DNA of 64,000 nt, from the NCBI GenBank assembly GCA_020072785.1, contig JAIQGG010000002.1, forward strand, positions 1,178,001 through 1,242,000, written 5' to 3'. This DNA comes from Terriglobia bacterium. Lineage in GTDB: Bacteria; Acidobacteriota; Terriglobia; Acidiferrales; UBA7541. Positions 51,270 to 60,575 of the stretch are shown piece by piece (within the stretch, counting starts at the first letter, position 1; every line of letters starts with the position of its first letter). A program made the position numbers and the translations under genes. Below the pieces are notes generated by a model that was given only the letters and a program-made list of their open reading frames with translations, was not told the origin of the DNA and made no database searches.

Positions 51270-51926
51270 CTACTCAAACTGCTTTCGAAAGTCGGCGAAC
51301 TGCTGTTGCAGGCCGGCGACGTCGCGCTGCAGACCTGTGACACTCTCTTCCAACTGGGCAATCCGATCGGCATCGGTCGAGGCTCCGGCGACGGCCGCTC
51401 CCGATTCCGCGGGTGGCTCCCAGGCCGCGACATCGCCCGCGAGAAGATGAGCGTAGCGCGCCTCCTTGGTGCCGGGCTGCTTGGGCAGAACCTTGACCAA
51501 GGGAGGCTCGCGCTGCATCAGGCGCTGCAGGGTGGTGTGCACGACGCTCAGGTCGTCGAAGTGCTGCATGCGCTCGGCGCGGCTGCGCAATTCGCCGGGC
51601 GTCTGCGGGCCGCGCAAGAGGAGTTCGCAGAAAATGGCGGTCTCCTGGCGGTTGAAGTTGAAGACTTCCTGAAGGCGGTGCTCGTATTTGGCCACGCGGC
51701 TGTCGGCGGTGGTGCCGAGTCCGGCCAGGCCTTTCTCCTTCAGGCTGCTCAATGCCTGGCGCACGGCCGGTTCATCCAGATTCAGGAGGGGATCGCGGTT
51801 GGATTTCTGGTTGCAGGCATGGAGGAGGGCGTTCAGGGAGAGGGGGTAGTACTCCGGGGTGGTGATCTCTTTTTCGACGAGCGAGCCGAGCACCCTGGTT
51901 TCCACGTCAGTCAGGAGAATGTTCAC
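51270..51926 (-). CDS. YceH/DUF480 family protein
   Basis: 218 aa from a GTG at 51926 (VNILLTDVETRVLGSLVEKE); longer readings run into the peptidase gene upstream. The two winged-helix repeats are visible: TPEYYPLSLNALLHACNQKSNRDPLLNL and ETAIFCELLLRGPQTPGELRSR, and the C-terminus is a short coiled coil (IAQLEESVTGLQRDVAGLQQQF). YceH proteins are of unknown function. It ends 14 bases before the start of the homocysteine methyltransferase gene, so the two may be cotranscribed. Confidence 0.85.
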   Translation of the reverse strand: MNILLTDVETRVLGSLVEKEITTPEYYPLSLNALLHACNQKSNRDPLLNLDEPAVRQALSSLKEKGLAGLGTTADSRVAKYEHRLQEVFNFNRQETAIFCELLLRGPQTPGELRSRAERMQHFDDLSVVHTTLQRLMQREPPLVKVLPKQPGTKEARYAHLLAGDVAAWEPPAESGAAVAGASTDADRIAQLEESVTGLQRDVAGLQQQFADFRKQFE

Positions 51927-52057
51927 GGGAGCAAAGAATACCGAAAGATGGAGCGGTTTGCCAGGCGCGGGCAGAGGCCAGGCGGCTCCGGAGTCCGCGA
52001 ATATCCCGTTTCCCGGAATCGGCCGGGGGGACCGCGTTCCGGGGAAAACGGAGGGCG

Positions 52058-54121
52058 CTAGTGCGCCGGCGTGGTGGAGCGCAGGCCCGGGTTGTACATT
52101 GCGGCGTAATGCAAGTATTGGCGGACGGGGTCGCGCGGGTAGCGGATCTCCACCTTTTCGATCCGCGCATTCTTGCCCCACCGGGCGGTCAGCTCGGCGT
52201 TAAGGCCGGCCCAATAGGTAGGGAGGTTGAGCTTGCGGTAGCGGGCTACGATCTGGTCGCGCAAGGCGGTGTCGAAATGAACGGCGTAGCGGTCCACGAG
52301 GGCCTTGATGGCGGGGTAGTCACCCTCGGCCTTGATGCGCATCAGTTCGGCCAGCAGCAGGCCCACGCCCTCGCGCATCTTCTGGTAATCCTGCACGCGG
52401 ATGTAGGTTTTGCCGCCGCGTTCGAACTGTTCGATGGCGCCGGGCTCCTTGTCCATGATGAAAAAGACGATCAGCTGGCGATTGCGCTGATGGTCTTCCT
52501 CGATCGTGTCGCCCCTGGGAATGCGGCGCAATTGCGTGAGGGCCACACGGGCCGAAGCGTCGTACATGGTTTTTGCGACATCGTCCTGATCCGTCAGGAG
52601 TCCGAGCTCCTTCAGCTTGGGGTCCCAGACATTCCACAGGGCCATCAGGTCCGCCCGGGCTTCTTCCAGCGTGGAAAAATACTCTTTCAGGTAGGACGCG
52701 GAGCCGCCGGAGAGCCGCTCGCTGAGCTTGCCGGAGCCGTGACCGATGACTTCGTGCAGGGCGGTCAGGAGGTTCTCCGCTTCGACGCCGTACTTTTTGC
52801 CGCGGGCGAGCTCTTCCGGCGAAGCAGCGAATTCCTCGAGCGCCGAGGTGCCCACGGCCTGATCGAACGCGCGGCTGCTGCCGGTGAAGAGGAAGTTCTT
52901 GGTGCCGTATTTCTCGTGGATCTCGTTTTCATTGGGCAGGTTGTCGCCGATCGTGCTGACCGAGAAGTCGCCGGCCTCAATCAGGGTCTCCACGGCCTTG
53001 ACCACCGGCGGGGTGAATGACTGCTTCTTGTATTGGGGTTCCCAGGGGGCCTTCTGCTCGAAATACTCGGCGTTGTCCGCCAGCTTGGCCATCAAATCGG
53101 AAACGGGCTTGTCGGTGATGGAGACGAAGCTCTGCGAACTGCCCTTGGCGCCGCGGGCGTCGCGGTAGACCTCGATGAATCCGTTGGCGAAGTCCACGGT
53201 GGCGTTGTCCTGCACCCAAGCGGCGCCGAACTTCAGCCAATCCGCAAAATCGCCGGTCTGGTAGTAGCGGATCAGATCGCCGATTACCTGCGCCTGCTGC
53301 GGGCCGGCGAAGCCGCGCGCTTTTTCCAGGCAGGTGATGGCCTTGTGCAGGAAAGCGGCGTAGAGGCCCGGGGGAATTGTGCCGTCGGGGGTGCCGGCGC
53401 GGTAGACCTCTTCCCGCAGCTTGCCGTCGCGGCCTTTGACGAGGCGGGAGTTCAGCGGGTGCTGCTCGTGAAAATCCTTGAGGTCGGCCAAGGAAACGCC
53501 TTCATAGAAGGTGTTGGAGCTGGCCTGCAGGATATCTTTGCCGCCTTTGGGGCTCTTGGCGGTGATCATAGGCTCGAAGTCCGGGTCGAAGAGTGAGGCC
53601 CTCAGGCCCTGCAATTCCTTTTTGAGCTGCGCCGGGGTGGTGAGCGGGGGCAGGCCGGCGCACGGCGTCTTCATAGCGCCGTGGCGCTGGGCGGTGAGAG
53701 CCGCCTGCTGCAGTTCCTCGAAGCGGAACGCCGGCAGGAACTTTTGCGCGGTCATCTCGTTGTGGTTGCCACGGTTGGCCCAGAACAGTTCGGTGAAATC
53801 GACGATGCGCACCATGAGCTGGGGATCGATTCCCGCGGGATGCGCAACGATTTCCTCGAGAAGGCGCTTCTGGCGCAGGCCGTAGCGCGATAGCTGGTCG
53901 TAGATGATGGGATCGATGGCGATGGAGGCCTGCGTGAGCCAGTAAGCCAATGTCTGCTGGCGGGGGGAGAGCGCGTGGAAGCTGTCGGCATCGAGCTGCA
54001 CGAAGCCAGTGTCGCCAACACGGGCGACCAGGGTGCTGGAGGGAGCGGGTTGCGCACTCTGGCAAAAGGACGCAACCGGAAGCAGGGCGAGAGAGAGGAG
54101 AATCGCGAATTTGAGTTTCAA
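52058..54121 (-). CDS. M49-like peptidase (dipeptidyl-peptidase III family), exported
   Basis: 687 aa with signal peptide (MKLKFAILLSLALLPVASF). The M49 zinc motif HExxGH is HEVIGH (residues 456-461), and the second motif EEARAD lies at 486-491, as in DPP III-type enzymes that release dipeptides from oligopeptide N-termini. Classical M49 enzymes are cytoplasmic; the secreted form is typical of Bacteroidetes and acidobacterial members. The gene follows the symporter on the same strand with 157 bases between. Confidence 0.87.
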   Translation of the reverse strand: MKLKFAILLSLALLPVASFCQSAQPAPSSTLVARVGDTGFVQLDADSFHALSPRQQTLAYWLTQASIAIDPIIYDQLSRYGLRQKRLLEEIVAHPAGIDPQLMVRIVDFTELFWANRGNHNEMTAQKFLPAFRFEELQQAALTAQRHGAMKTPCAGLPPLTTPAQLKKELQGLRASLFDPDFEPMITAKSPKGGKDILQASSNTFYEGVSLADLKDFHEQHPLNSRLVKGRDGKLREEVYRAGTPDGTIPPGLYAAFLHKAITCLEKARGFAGPQQAQVIGDLIRYYQTGDFADWLKFGAAWVQDNATVDFANGFIEVYRDARGAKGSSQSFVSITDKPVSDLMAKLADNAEYFEQKAPWEPQYKKQSFTPPVVKAVETLIEAGDFSVSTIGDNLPNENEIHEKYGTKNFLFTGSSRAFDQAVGTSALEEFAASPEELARGKKYGVEAENLLTALHEVIGHGSGKLSERLSGGSASYLKEYFSTLEEARADLMALWNVWDPKLKELGLLTDQDDVAKTMYDASARVALTQLRRIPRGDTIEEDHQRNRQLIVFFIMDKEPGAIEQFERGGKTYIRVQDYQKMREGVGLLLAELMRIKAEGDYPAIKALVDRYAVHFDTALRDQIVARYRKLNLPTYWAGLNAELTARWGKNARIEKVEIRYPRDPVRQYLHYAAMYNPGLRSTTPAH

Positions 54122-54278
54122 GGTGTCCTCCGCTTATACGTTACTGAAACTACGGGGATGACCGCAAGCAGGTGACAGGCCGGGTGGCGCTGGAACCCGG
54201 CATGCACGTTGCCGCGAAAGGTGCAATGCGGACCAAGCGGGAAACCCGGCCAAGCGCCCGCAGGCCGCGGGAAGCAGG

Positions 54279-56126
54279 TTACCGCGCGGGGCCCGCGCTG
54301 GGCTGTGGACCCAGTTCCCGCGCGGTGCGCTGAATGGCGGCGTGGACCAGGAAGGCGGCGGCTGCTGAAGCAGCAAGAAGCGCGATTCCGAGAGCCCAGC
54401 GTTTGAAGCACAACTCGCCGATTCCGAATAGCGCGGCATAGACCATCGTGCAGCCGAGCACCCAGGACAGGAGGTTGCGCCCGAGATCGCGCGTCGCGGG
54501 CACGTCCGGCGCCAGGGCCGCCACGCGCTGCCATCCCGCGGCGTGAGGACGCACTTTGCGATAGAAGGCCAGCAGAACGTCGTCCGGCTCGGGTCGCGTG
54601 AGCAGCGTTACGAGCACCCACACCAGCGTGGTAACCCCCGTGGTGGTAAGAGTCATCTTGGCGAAGACTACCGGATCCGAGCCGGTGAAGACCTGGGTCC
54701 GGCCGAGCAACGCCAGCCAGATGGTCTGCATGTGCAGGAGCAGGGTGGTGGCCAGCGCCGCGGACATGGCGGAGATCTCGCTCCAGGCGTTGATGCGCCA
54801 CCAGTACCAGCGGAGCAGATAGACGCCGCCGGTTCCGGCGCCCACTTCGAGAACGATCTTCCAGCCTTCGGTGATGGTGACCAGTTGCGCGGAAACCCAG
54901 GCCGTGGCGACGACCAGCAGCAGCGTCACGACGCGCGAGGTCATGACGTAGTGCGCTTCGCTCTTTTTGCGCCGCAGGAAACGGCGGTAGAAATCTTCCA
55001 CCAGATAGGAGCTGCCCCAGTTGAGCTGCGTCGCGATGGTGGACATGAAGGCGGCCATGAAGCCCGCGAGGAGGATTCCCAGCAGGGCGTGGGGCACATG
55101 GTTGGTGGCCACCAGCATGTAGCCGCGTTCGGGCTGCTTCAGTCCGGGATAGAGGACCACGGCGGCGAGCGCGGTGAGGATCCACGGCCAGGGACGCAGG
55201 GCGTAGTGAGCGACGTTGAACCACAGCACGGAGAGCAGGCCGTGGCGCTCGTCGCGGGCGCTGAAAATACGCTGCGCGATGTATCCGCCGCCGCCCGGCT
55301 CTGCGCCGGGATACCAGAAGGCCCACCACTGCACGCACAGGTGCACGAGGAAGGTGAGCACGGGCAGCGTCCAGAGCGCTTCCGAGGTCCAGCCGCGCGA
55401 GAAATCCGGGAGCAGGGAAGTGACGTCGCTGGCGCCCGGGCCGGCTGCGGTGCGCATGGCGGCGAGCTTGGCGAGCAGCGCCGACATGCCGCCCGCGGCG
55501 CGAACGCCGTACCAGGCCACGCCGATGACGATGCCCATCTTCAGGATGAACTGGAACAGGTCGGTCCACAGCACGCCCCACAGGCCGCCGAGCGAAACGT
55601 AAAATCCGGTGAAGGGCATCAGGAAGAAGATGCAGATGGCCAGGCTGGTGGAATCGGGGAGGCCGAGGACGGTGCTGACGATGCTGACCATGGCCTTGGT
55701 CACCCAGCCGAGGATCAGGCAGTTCATCAGCAGGCCGAGATAGACGGCGCGGAAGCCGCGCAGAAACGCCGCGGGCTTTCCCGCGTAGCGCATTTCGGCG
55801 AACTGCACGTCGGTGAGGAGTCCCGAGCGGCGCCACAGCCGCGCGAAGAGGAAGACAGTCATCATGCCGGAGGGCAGAAAGCTCCACCACAGCCAGTTGC
55901 CGGCGATGCCCTGCGTGTAGACCAGGCCGGAAACGGCCAGCGGGGTGTCCGCGGCAAAGGTCGTGGCTACCATGGAGGTTCCCGCCAGCCACCAGGAGAC
56001 GTCGCGGCCGGAGACGAAGTAGTCTGTCGTGCTGCGCCCGGAGCGCCGGCGGAAATAGAGGCCCAGCAGGAGCGTGATCAGCAGATAACCGGCGATGACC
56101 GCCCAGTCGATTAGTGCGAGCTTCAC
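54279..56126 (-). CDS. Sodium:solute symporter (SSF) family transporter
   Basis: 615 aa with about 13 membrane segments. LGLYFRRRSGRSTTDYFVSGR, TFAADTPLAVSGLVY, and GFMAAFMSTIATQLNWGSSYLVEDFYRRFLRR are SSF signatures, close to sugar or sialic-acid-type transporters in length. It couples solute uptake to sodium. Since the GH2 exo-enzyme gene ends 48 bases upstream on the same strand, the likely cargo is the sugar released by that enzyme. The C-terminus has two extra hydrophobic segments. Confidence 0.88.
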   Translation of the reverse strand: MKLALIDWAVIAGYLLITLLLGLYFRRRSGRSTTDYFVSGRDVSWWLAGTSMVATTFAADTPLAVSGLVYTQGIAGNWLWWSFLPSGMMTVFLFARLWRRSGLLTDVQFAEMRYAGKPAAFLRGFRAVYLGLLMNCLILGWVTKAMVSIVSTVLGLPDSTSLAICIFFLMPFTGFYVSLGGLWGVLWTDLFQFILKMGIVIGVAWYGVRAAGGMSALLAKLAAMRTAAGPGASDVTSLLPDFSRGWTSEALWTLPVLTFLVHLCVQWWAFWYPGAEPGGGGYIAQRIFSARDERHGLLSVLWFNVAHYALRPWPWILTALAAVVLYPGLKQPERGYMLVATNHVPHALLGILLAGFMAAFMSTIATQLNWGSSYLVEDFYRRFLRRKKSEAHYVMTSRVVTLLLVVATAWVSAQLVTITEGWKIVLEVGAGTGGVYLLRWYWWRINAWSEISAMSAALATTLLLHMQTIWLALLGRTQVFTGSDPVVFAKMTLTTTGVTTLVWVLVTLLTRPEPDDVLLAFYRKVRPHAAGWQRVAALAPDVPATRDLGRNLLSWVLGCTMVYAALFGIGELCFKRWALGIALLAASAAAAFLVHAAIQRTARELGPQPSAGPAR

Positions 56127-56174
56127 AATTTTCCCCTTTGAACCCCCCTCCGAGAAAGAAGTGCGGAGCGCGGG

Positions 56175-58865
56175 TCAGTGCGCAGCGATAACGTTCCAGC
56201 CGTCCATAGCCAGAACGGGCCGTACGCCACGCGCATCGCTGGCGCGGTAGCGCACCGCAATGATGCGCTTCTCGCCAGGCAACAGTGAAAAGTAGTTGTC
56301 CTCCCAGAATACGGGGAGCACTTCTTCTCCGGCAGGCCCCTGCAGCAGCCGCAAGCGCACCAGATAAGCCAGCGACTTGCCGGTGTTTTGCAGGGTGACC
56401 TCCGCCAGGCTCTCCGTTGCGGATGCGTGCATCGCGAGCGAAGCCTTCACGGGCACCTTGGGCAGGTTTTGCAGAGCCGTGAAATCCGCGTAGGCGGTCT
56501 GCGGCGTGTAATACCATTCACGCTTGGGCCAATCGAGAATGTCCGGTTTGGTCGAGAGCCAATAGAAGTTGCGGCTGAGGAGCTTGCCAGCCGGGGTGAG
56601 CAGCCGCAGAGAGAGGAAATACGTGGTGGAGATTCCCGCCGGCTCGGGGAGGGCAAAGGCGCGGATCACGCCATCCGCCGGAACGTCCACCACGGCTTGG
56701 GAGGCAAAGCGCTCCTTCATCTCCAGGTCGTAGAGCTTGGCTTCCACGCGCAGGCCGGTAAGCGGCGCCTGGCGATCGCTGACGATGGTTACTGAGCGGT
56801 CGTCGTAGGAGAACTGCACGTGCACGGGCTCCAGCGCCTTCTTCGCGCCAAAGTAGCCGCCGCCCGGACGCAGGTAATAGTCATAGAGATGCCAGATGAG
56901 GCCGGGCCAGGCGTTGTTGAGCATCCACTGAATGACGCCGGTGGAGCGGTACTTGTTGCGGGCAAAGGCCTCGAACATGGCGCGCTGGCCCTCGTAGGCC
57001 GCGGCCTGCGACTTCCAGGCGAAGTCGGAGGCGTCGCGGGTCTTGCCGTAGCGCTGTTCCAGCGCGTTCGTGTATTTCAGGATGTTCTTGAAGGCGCCGC
57101 CGCCGGCATGGAAGTTCCAGGTGTCGTTGATGGGCCACAGTTGGTCCGCGGGCATCATCTGCTGCAGCGATTCGAGCGGGGGCACGGCCGGCCCGGGACT
57201 GGTCTCCGTGTTGAAACCGTGCGCACCGCCGCTCTTGGTGTCCAGCAGCCAGTAGTTGGGCGGAACGTAGTCGTACGGCCCGGGCATGTTCATTCCGGAC
57301 GGGCCGGTGACGTCAGAAGGTTTGGCCGTAGCGGAGGAGACCACCGAGTAGGGCCAGTTCGTCTGCTGCAGCACGTCGAGATAGGCGCGCTCGCGGTCCG
57401 GCGGCGGCGGGTTGTCGCTGCCGTTCAGCCAGACGAAGACGCTGGAATGGCGGCGCAGGCGGAGCGCCTGGTCGCGCAGCGACTCGAGGGAGACGCGGCG
57501 GGTCTCCTCGTTCCACTGGCCCCATTTTTCCCAGGCGTCGCAGCAACACCATCCGGCCATGATCAGGATGCCTTCGCGGTCGGCGAGGGCGAAGAAATCT
57601 TCGTCCTCGAGCTTGCCTTCCAGGCGGATGGTGTTAAGGCGCATCTCCTTGACATAACGAAATTGCGCCTCGCGGCGCCTGGCGTTCACGCGCAGCATCA
57701 TGTCCGGGGCCCAGCCTGCGCCGCGGATCAGCACGGGCTTGCCATTCACGCGGAAAAGGCGGTGGCCCTCGGGAGTCAGCTGCGAATCGTGCTGCACGAT
57801 GCCGAACGCGATGCGCTGGGTGTCGGAGAGGGCGCCGTCCGCGGCGACAAAATCCAGCGCCAGGGTATGCAGATACGGCTGGCCCATGGTGTAGGGCCAC
57901 CACAGCATGGGGTGGGCCACGACGAGCGCCGCAAGCGTCTCCGGCGAAAGGGTGATCGTGCGGGTTTCCCCCGCTGCGAGGGACACGGCCTGGCTGAACT
58001 CGATGGGTTTCTTTTCGCCGAGGATTTTTCCGCGCAGCGTGCCGCGGACCGCGGCCGCGCTGTCGTTGCGCACTTCGGCGCGCACGGTGAGCCGCGCGGT
58101 GTCCGCGGCGGGCAGATCGAGCGTAGTCTCCACAAACGGATGGCGCACGGAAACCGGCCCGCTCGCCGAAAGCACCACCTCCTGCCACAGCCCCATGTCC
58201 TTGTCCGGAGGGGCGGGGTTCCAGTCCACCCAGGTGATGCCAAGCTCGGCGGCTTGTGGCGCGGAGACTTTCACGGCGAGCGCGTTCTTTTGGCCCGCGC
58301 GCACGTAAGGCGTCACGTTCAGGTCATAGCGGCGGAATGCGCCGACGATCTGGTCCGCGCCCGCCACCTTCTGCCCGTTGATCCAGATTTCCGCGCGGTA
58401 GTTGATTCCGCGGAAAGCGATCCGCACGATCTTGCCAGCGTAGCTCGCGGGCAGGTCGAATTCCGTCCGATACCACCACGGCCTGGCGTAAGGGCTGTCC
58501 TCAGGCATCTCCTGCTTGGAGAATTGCGACCCGGTCTCATACGTAACGCCGGGCAGGGAGCGCAGATTCCTGGCGAAGTAGGGATCGGGATAGACGCCAT
58601 TCTCGACCAGCGCGGCGAACACCGTCTTCGGCAGGGAAGTCTTGTACCAGCCGGAGGCATCGAATCCGGCGCGGGAGATCTGTTCGGCGCTGGCCTCGAC
58701 CTTGGCCGAAGATTGAATTGCCCAGGCGCCCCGCAAAACGATTTCATCGTTAGCCCGCGCGGACGGAGGCAGGAGCGTCAGGGAGATGAGGAGCGCAATG
58801 GGAAGCAGGATCCCCCGCCAGATGGTCTCTTTTCGGGGCACGCTTAGGGCCATGGGTATGTGCAA
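56175..58865 (-). CDS. GH2 glycoside hydrolase, exo-beta-glucosaminidase-like
   Basis: 896 aa, exported (signal segment residues 17-38). GH2 jelly roll (residues 120-240), immunoglobulin-like (240-345), TIM barrel (350-690) and C-terminal beta domains follow. The acid/base is probably Asp484 in WLNGSDNPPP and the nucleophile Glu554 in GFNTETSPGPAVPPLESL; an Asp acid/base and this GFN(T/S)ET-GP motif mark the exo-beta-D-glucosaminidase (CsxA) branch rather than beta-mannosidase or galactosidase. It would trim glucosamine or mannose from chitosan-like chains for import by the adjacent symporter. Confidence 0.87.
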   Translation of the reverse strand: MHIPMALSVPRKETIWRGILLPIALLISLTLLPPSARANDEIVLRGAWAIQSSAKVEASAEQISRAGFDASGWYKTSLPKTVFAALVENGVYPDPYFARNLRSLPGVTYETGSQFSKQEMPEDSPYARPWWYRTEFDLPASYAGKIVRIAFRGINYRAEIWINGQKVAGADQIVGAFRRYDLNVTPYVRAGQKNALAVKVSAPQAAELGITWVDWNPAPPDKDMGLWQEVVLSASGPVSVRHPFVETTLDLPAADTARLTVRAEVRNDSAAAVRGTLRGKILGEKKPIEFSQAVSLAAGETRTITLSPETLAALVVAHPMLWWPYTMGQPYLHTLALDFVAADGALSDTQRIAFGIVQHDSQLTPEGHRLFRVNGKPVLIRGAGWAPDMMLRVNARRREAQFRYVKEMRLNTIRLEGKLEDEDFFALADREGILIMAGWCCCDAWEKWGQWNEETRRVSLESLRDQALRLRRHSSVFVWLNGSDNPPPPDRERAYLDVLQQTNWPYSVVSSATAKPSDVTGPSGMNMPGPYDYVPPNYWLLDTKSGGAHGFNTETSPGPAVPPLESLQQMMPADQLWPINDTWNFHAGGGAFKNILKYTNALEQRYGKTRDASDFAWKSQAAAYEGQRAMFEAFARNKYRSTGVIQWMLNNAWPGLIWHLYDYYLRPGGGYFGAKKALEPVHVQFSYDDRSVTIVSDRQAPLTGLRVEAKLYDLEMKERFASQAVVDVPADGVIRAFALPEPAGISTTYFLSLRLLTPAGKLLSRNFYWLSTKPDILDWPKREWYYTPQTAYADFTALQNLPKVPVKASLAMHASATESLAEVTLQNTGKSLAYLVRLRLLQGPAGEEVLPVFWEDNYFSLLPGEKRIIAVRYRASDARGVRPVLAMDGWNVIAAH

Positions 58866-59064
58866 GAAAAGTTCCTAGGGAAAGATTGGCCTGGTCTGAG
58901 CGATGATTTCCGGCAAACGCATCGGGAGTCTACGATACAGCCAGGGGTTCCGCAATCGGATTTGGAGGGGTAAATACGCGCGTCTCTGCGGGAGGGAACC
59001 GCGTGGTAAACTCAGCCGTTTGTGAGCGGTCCAGCAGCAGCAGAAATCTTTGAGGTGGGGCATC

Positions 59065-60468
59065 TTGCACTTTCTATCCGCGAGGGAGATGGCAGAGAGG
59101 ATTCGGCGGCGGGAAATTTCCCCCGTCGAACTCGTGGACGCGCATCTGCAGCGCGCGACAGCGCTGCAGCCGAAGCTGAACGCTTTTGTGCATCTCGCGC
59201 AAGAGGAGGCGCGGGCGCAGGCGCGCCGGGCGGAAGCCGCAGTGCTTTGTGGAGAGCCGCTGGGGCCGCTGCACGGGGTTCCGATAACGGTGAAGAGCTG
59301 CATCGACGTGGGGGGCTGGCGGTGTCCCGCGGGGTCGGCGCTGCGGAAGGACTACGTTCCCGTTCAGGACGCCGTGGGCGTCGCGCGTCTCAAAGCGGGT
59401 GGAGCAATCCTCATCGGCAACACGAACACGCCGGAATTTCTCCTGGCCTATGAGACGAATAACTCCGTGCAGGGCAAAACCAGCAACCCGTGGGATCTCT
59501 CCCGCAGCGCTGGCGGCTCGAGCGGCGGGGAAGCGGCGGCCATCGCTTCCGGGTGTTCGGCAGGCGGCATAGGCAGCGACGGCGGCGGTTCGGTGCGCGT
59601 GCCGGCGCATTTTTGCGGCATCTGCGGGCTGAAGCCGACTCCGGGGCGGATCGCCGCGACAGGCCATTTTCCCGATGGAGCCGGAGCGTTTCCATGGCTG
59701 GGGGTGGTGGGGCCGATGGCGCGCACGGTCGGCGATCTGCGCCTGCTGCTGGAAGCGATCGCCGGACCGGATGCGGGGGATTCCTGCTCCGTGGCCGCGC
59801 CCCTGCAACGCGCCGAAGATGCCACGCGGCGCGGTGGGCGCGTCGGAATCCTGGAGAGTGACGCCCTCGGCGCGGTGAGTGCGGAGACCAGCGCCGCCGT
59901 GGAGCACGCGGCGCGGGCGCTGGAAGACCAGGGCATGGCCGTGGAACCGGTGCGGCTCGCCGGGCTCGACCGGGCGATTGCCCTGTGGTGGTATTTTTTT
60001 GGGTCGGTGATTGGGCATCTGGTGCGCGGGAGCGTTGCGGGGCAGGAAGCGGAGTTGAGTCCGATGTTGCGCGAATACCTGGAAGTCGCTGCCGGGGAGC
60101 CAGCCGTTACGATCGACGCCTTCCTCGCGGCATGCACCGAGCGCGACAACGTGCGCGCGGAGATCCTTCGGCAGATGGAGGACTTTCCGGTGCTGCTCGC
60201 GCCGGTCTCCTCGGGGCCGGCGTTTCGCCACGGCGAAGGCACCTGGCGCACCGGGGCGGGCGCCCCTTATCGCGAGACCATGCGCCATTCGCAATGGCTG
60301 AATCTGGCGGGGCTGCCGGGAGTGGCCGTGCCCGCCGGGGCATCTGCGGAAGGTTTGCCCATCGGCGTGCAGGTGATCGGCCGCCCGTTCGAAGAAGAGC
60401 GGATTCTGGGCGTCGCCGAGTGCATCGAACGTGCCGTGGGCGGCCCGCGCCGCCCGCCCGAATTCTGA
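59065..60468 (+). CDS. Amidase signature family hydrolase
   Basis: 467 aa from a TTG at 59065 with GAGGTGGGG just upstream (a TTG at 59050 or ATG at 59089 are alternatives). The Ser-cisSer-Lys triad is complete: Lys77 in PITVKSCID, Ser152 in SAGGSSGGEAA and Ser176 in SDGGGSVRVPA. Amidase signature enzymes hydrolyse amides or work as GatA; the length and lack of gatB/gatC nearby suggest a stand-alone amidase. It is divergent from the GH2 gene. Confidence 0.88.
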   Translation: MHFLSAREMAERIRRREISPVELVDAHLQRATALQPKLNAFVHLAQEEARAQARRAEAAVLCGEPLGPLHGVPITVKSCIDVGGWRCPAGSALRKDYVPVQDAVGVARLKAGGAILIGNTNTPEFLLAYETNNSVQGKTSNPWDLSRSAGGSSGGEAAAIASGCSAGGIGSDGGGSVRVPAHFCGICGLKPTPGRIAATGHFPDGAGAFPWLGVVGPMARTVGDLRLLLEAIAGPDAGDSCSVAAPLQRAEDATRRGGRVGILESDALGAVSAETSAAVEHAARALEDQGMAVEPVRLAGLDRAIALWWYFFGSVIGHLVRGSVAGQEAELSPMLREYLEVAAGEPAVTIDAFLAACTERDNVRAEILRQMEDFPVLLAPVSSGPAFRHGEGTWRTGAGAPYRETMRHSQWLNLAGLPGVAVPAGASAEGLPIGVQVIGRPFEEERILGVAECIERAVGGPRRPPEF

Positions 60469-60575
60469 CGGCGGCTGGCAGAGAAACTTTTCATGGCTGT
60501 CCGGCTTGCTGCGACCGGCCCTCCCCCGGAACAGGGGATGCTGGAATGACAGCCCTCATCTGCGGGAGGAAAGCG

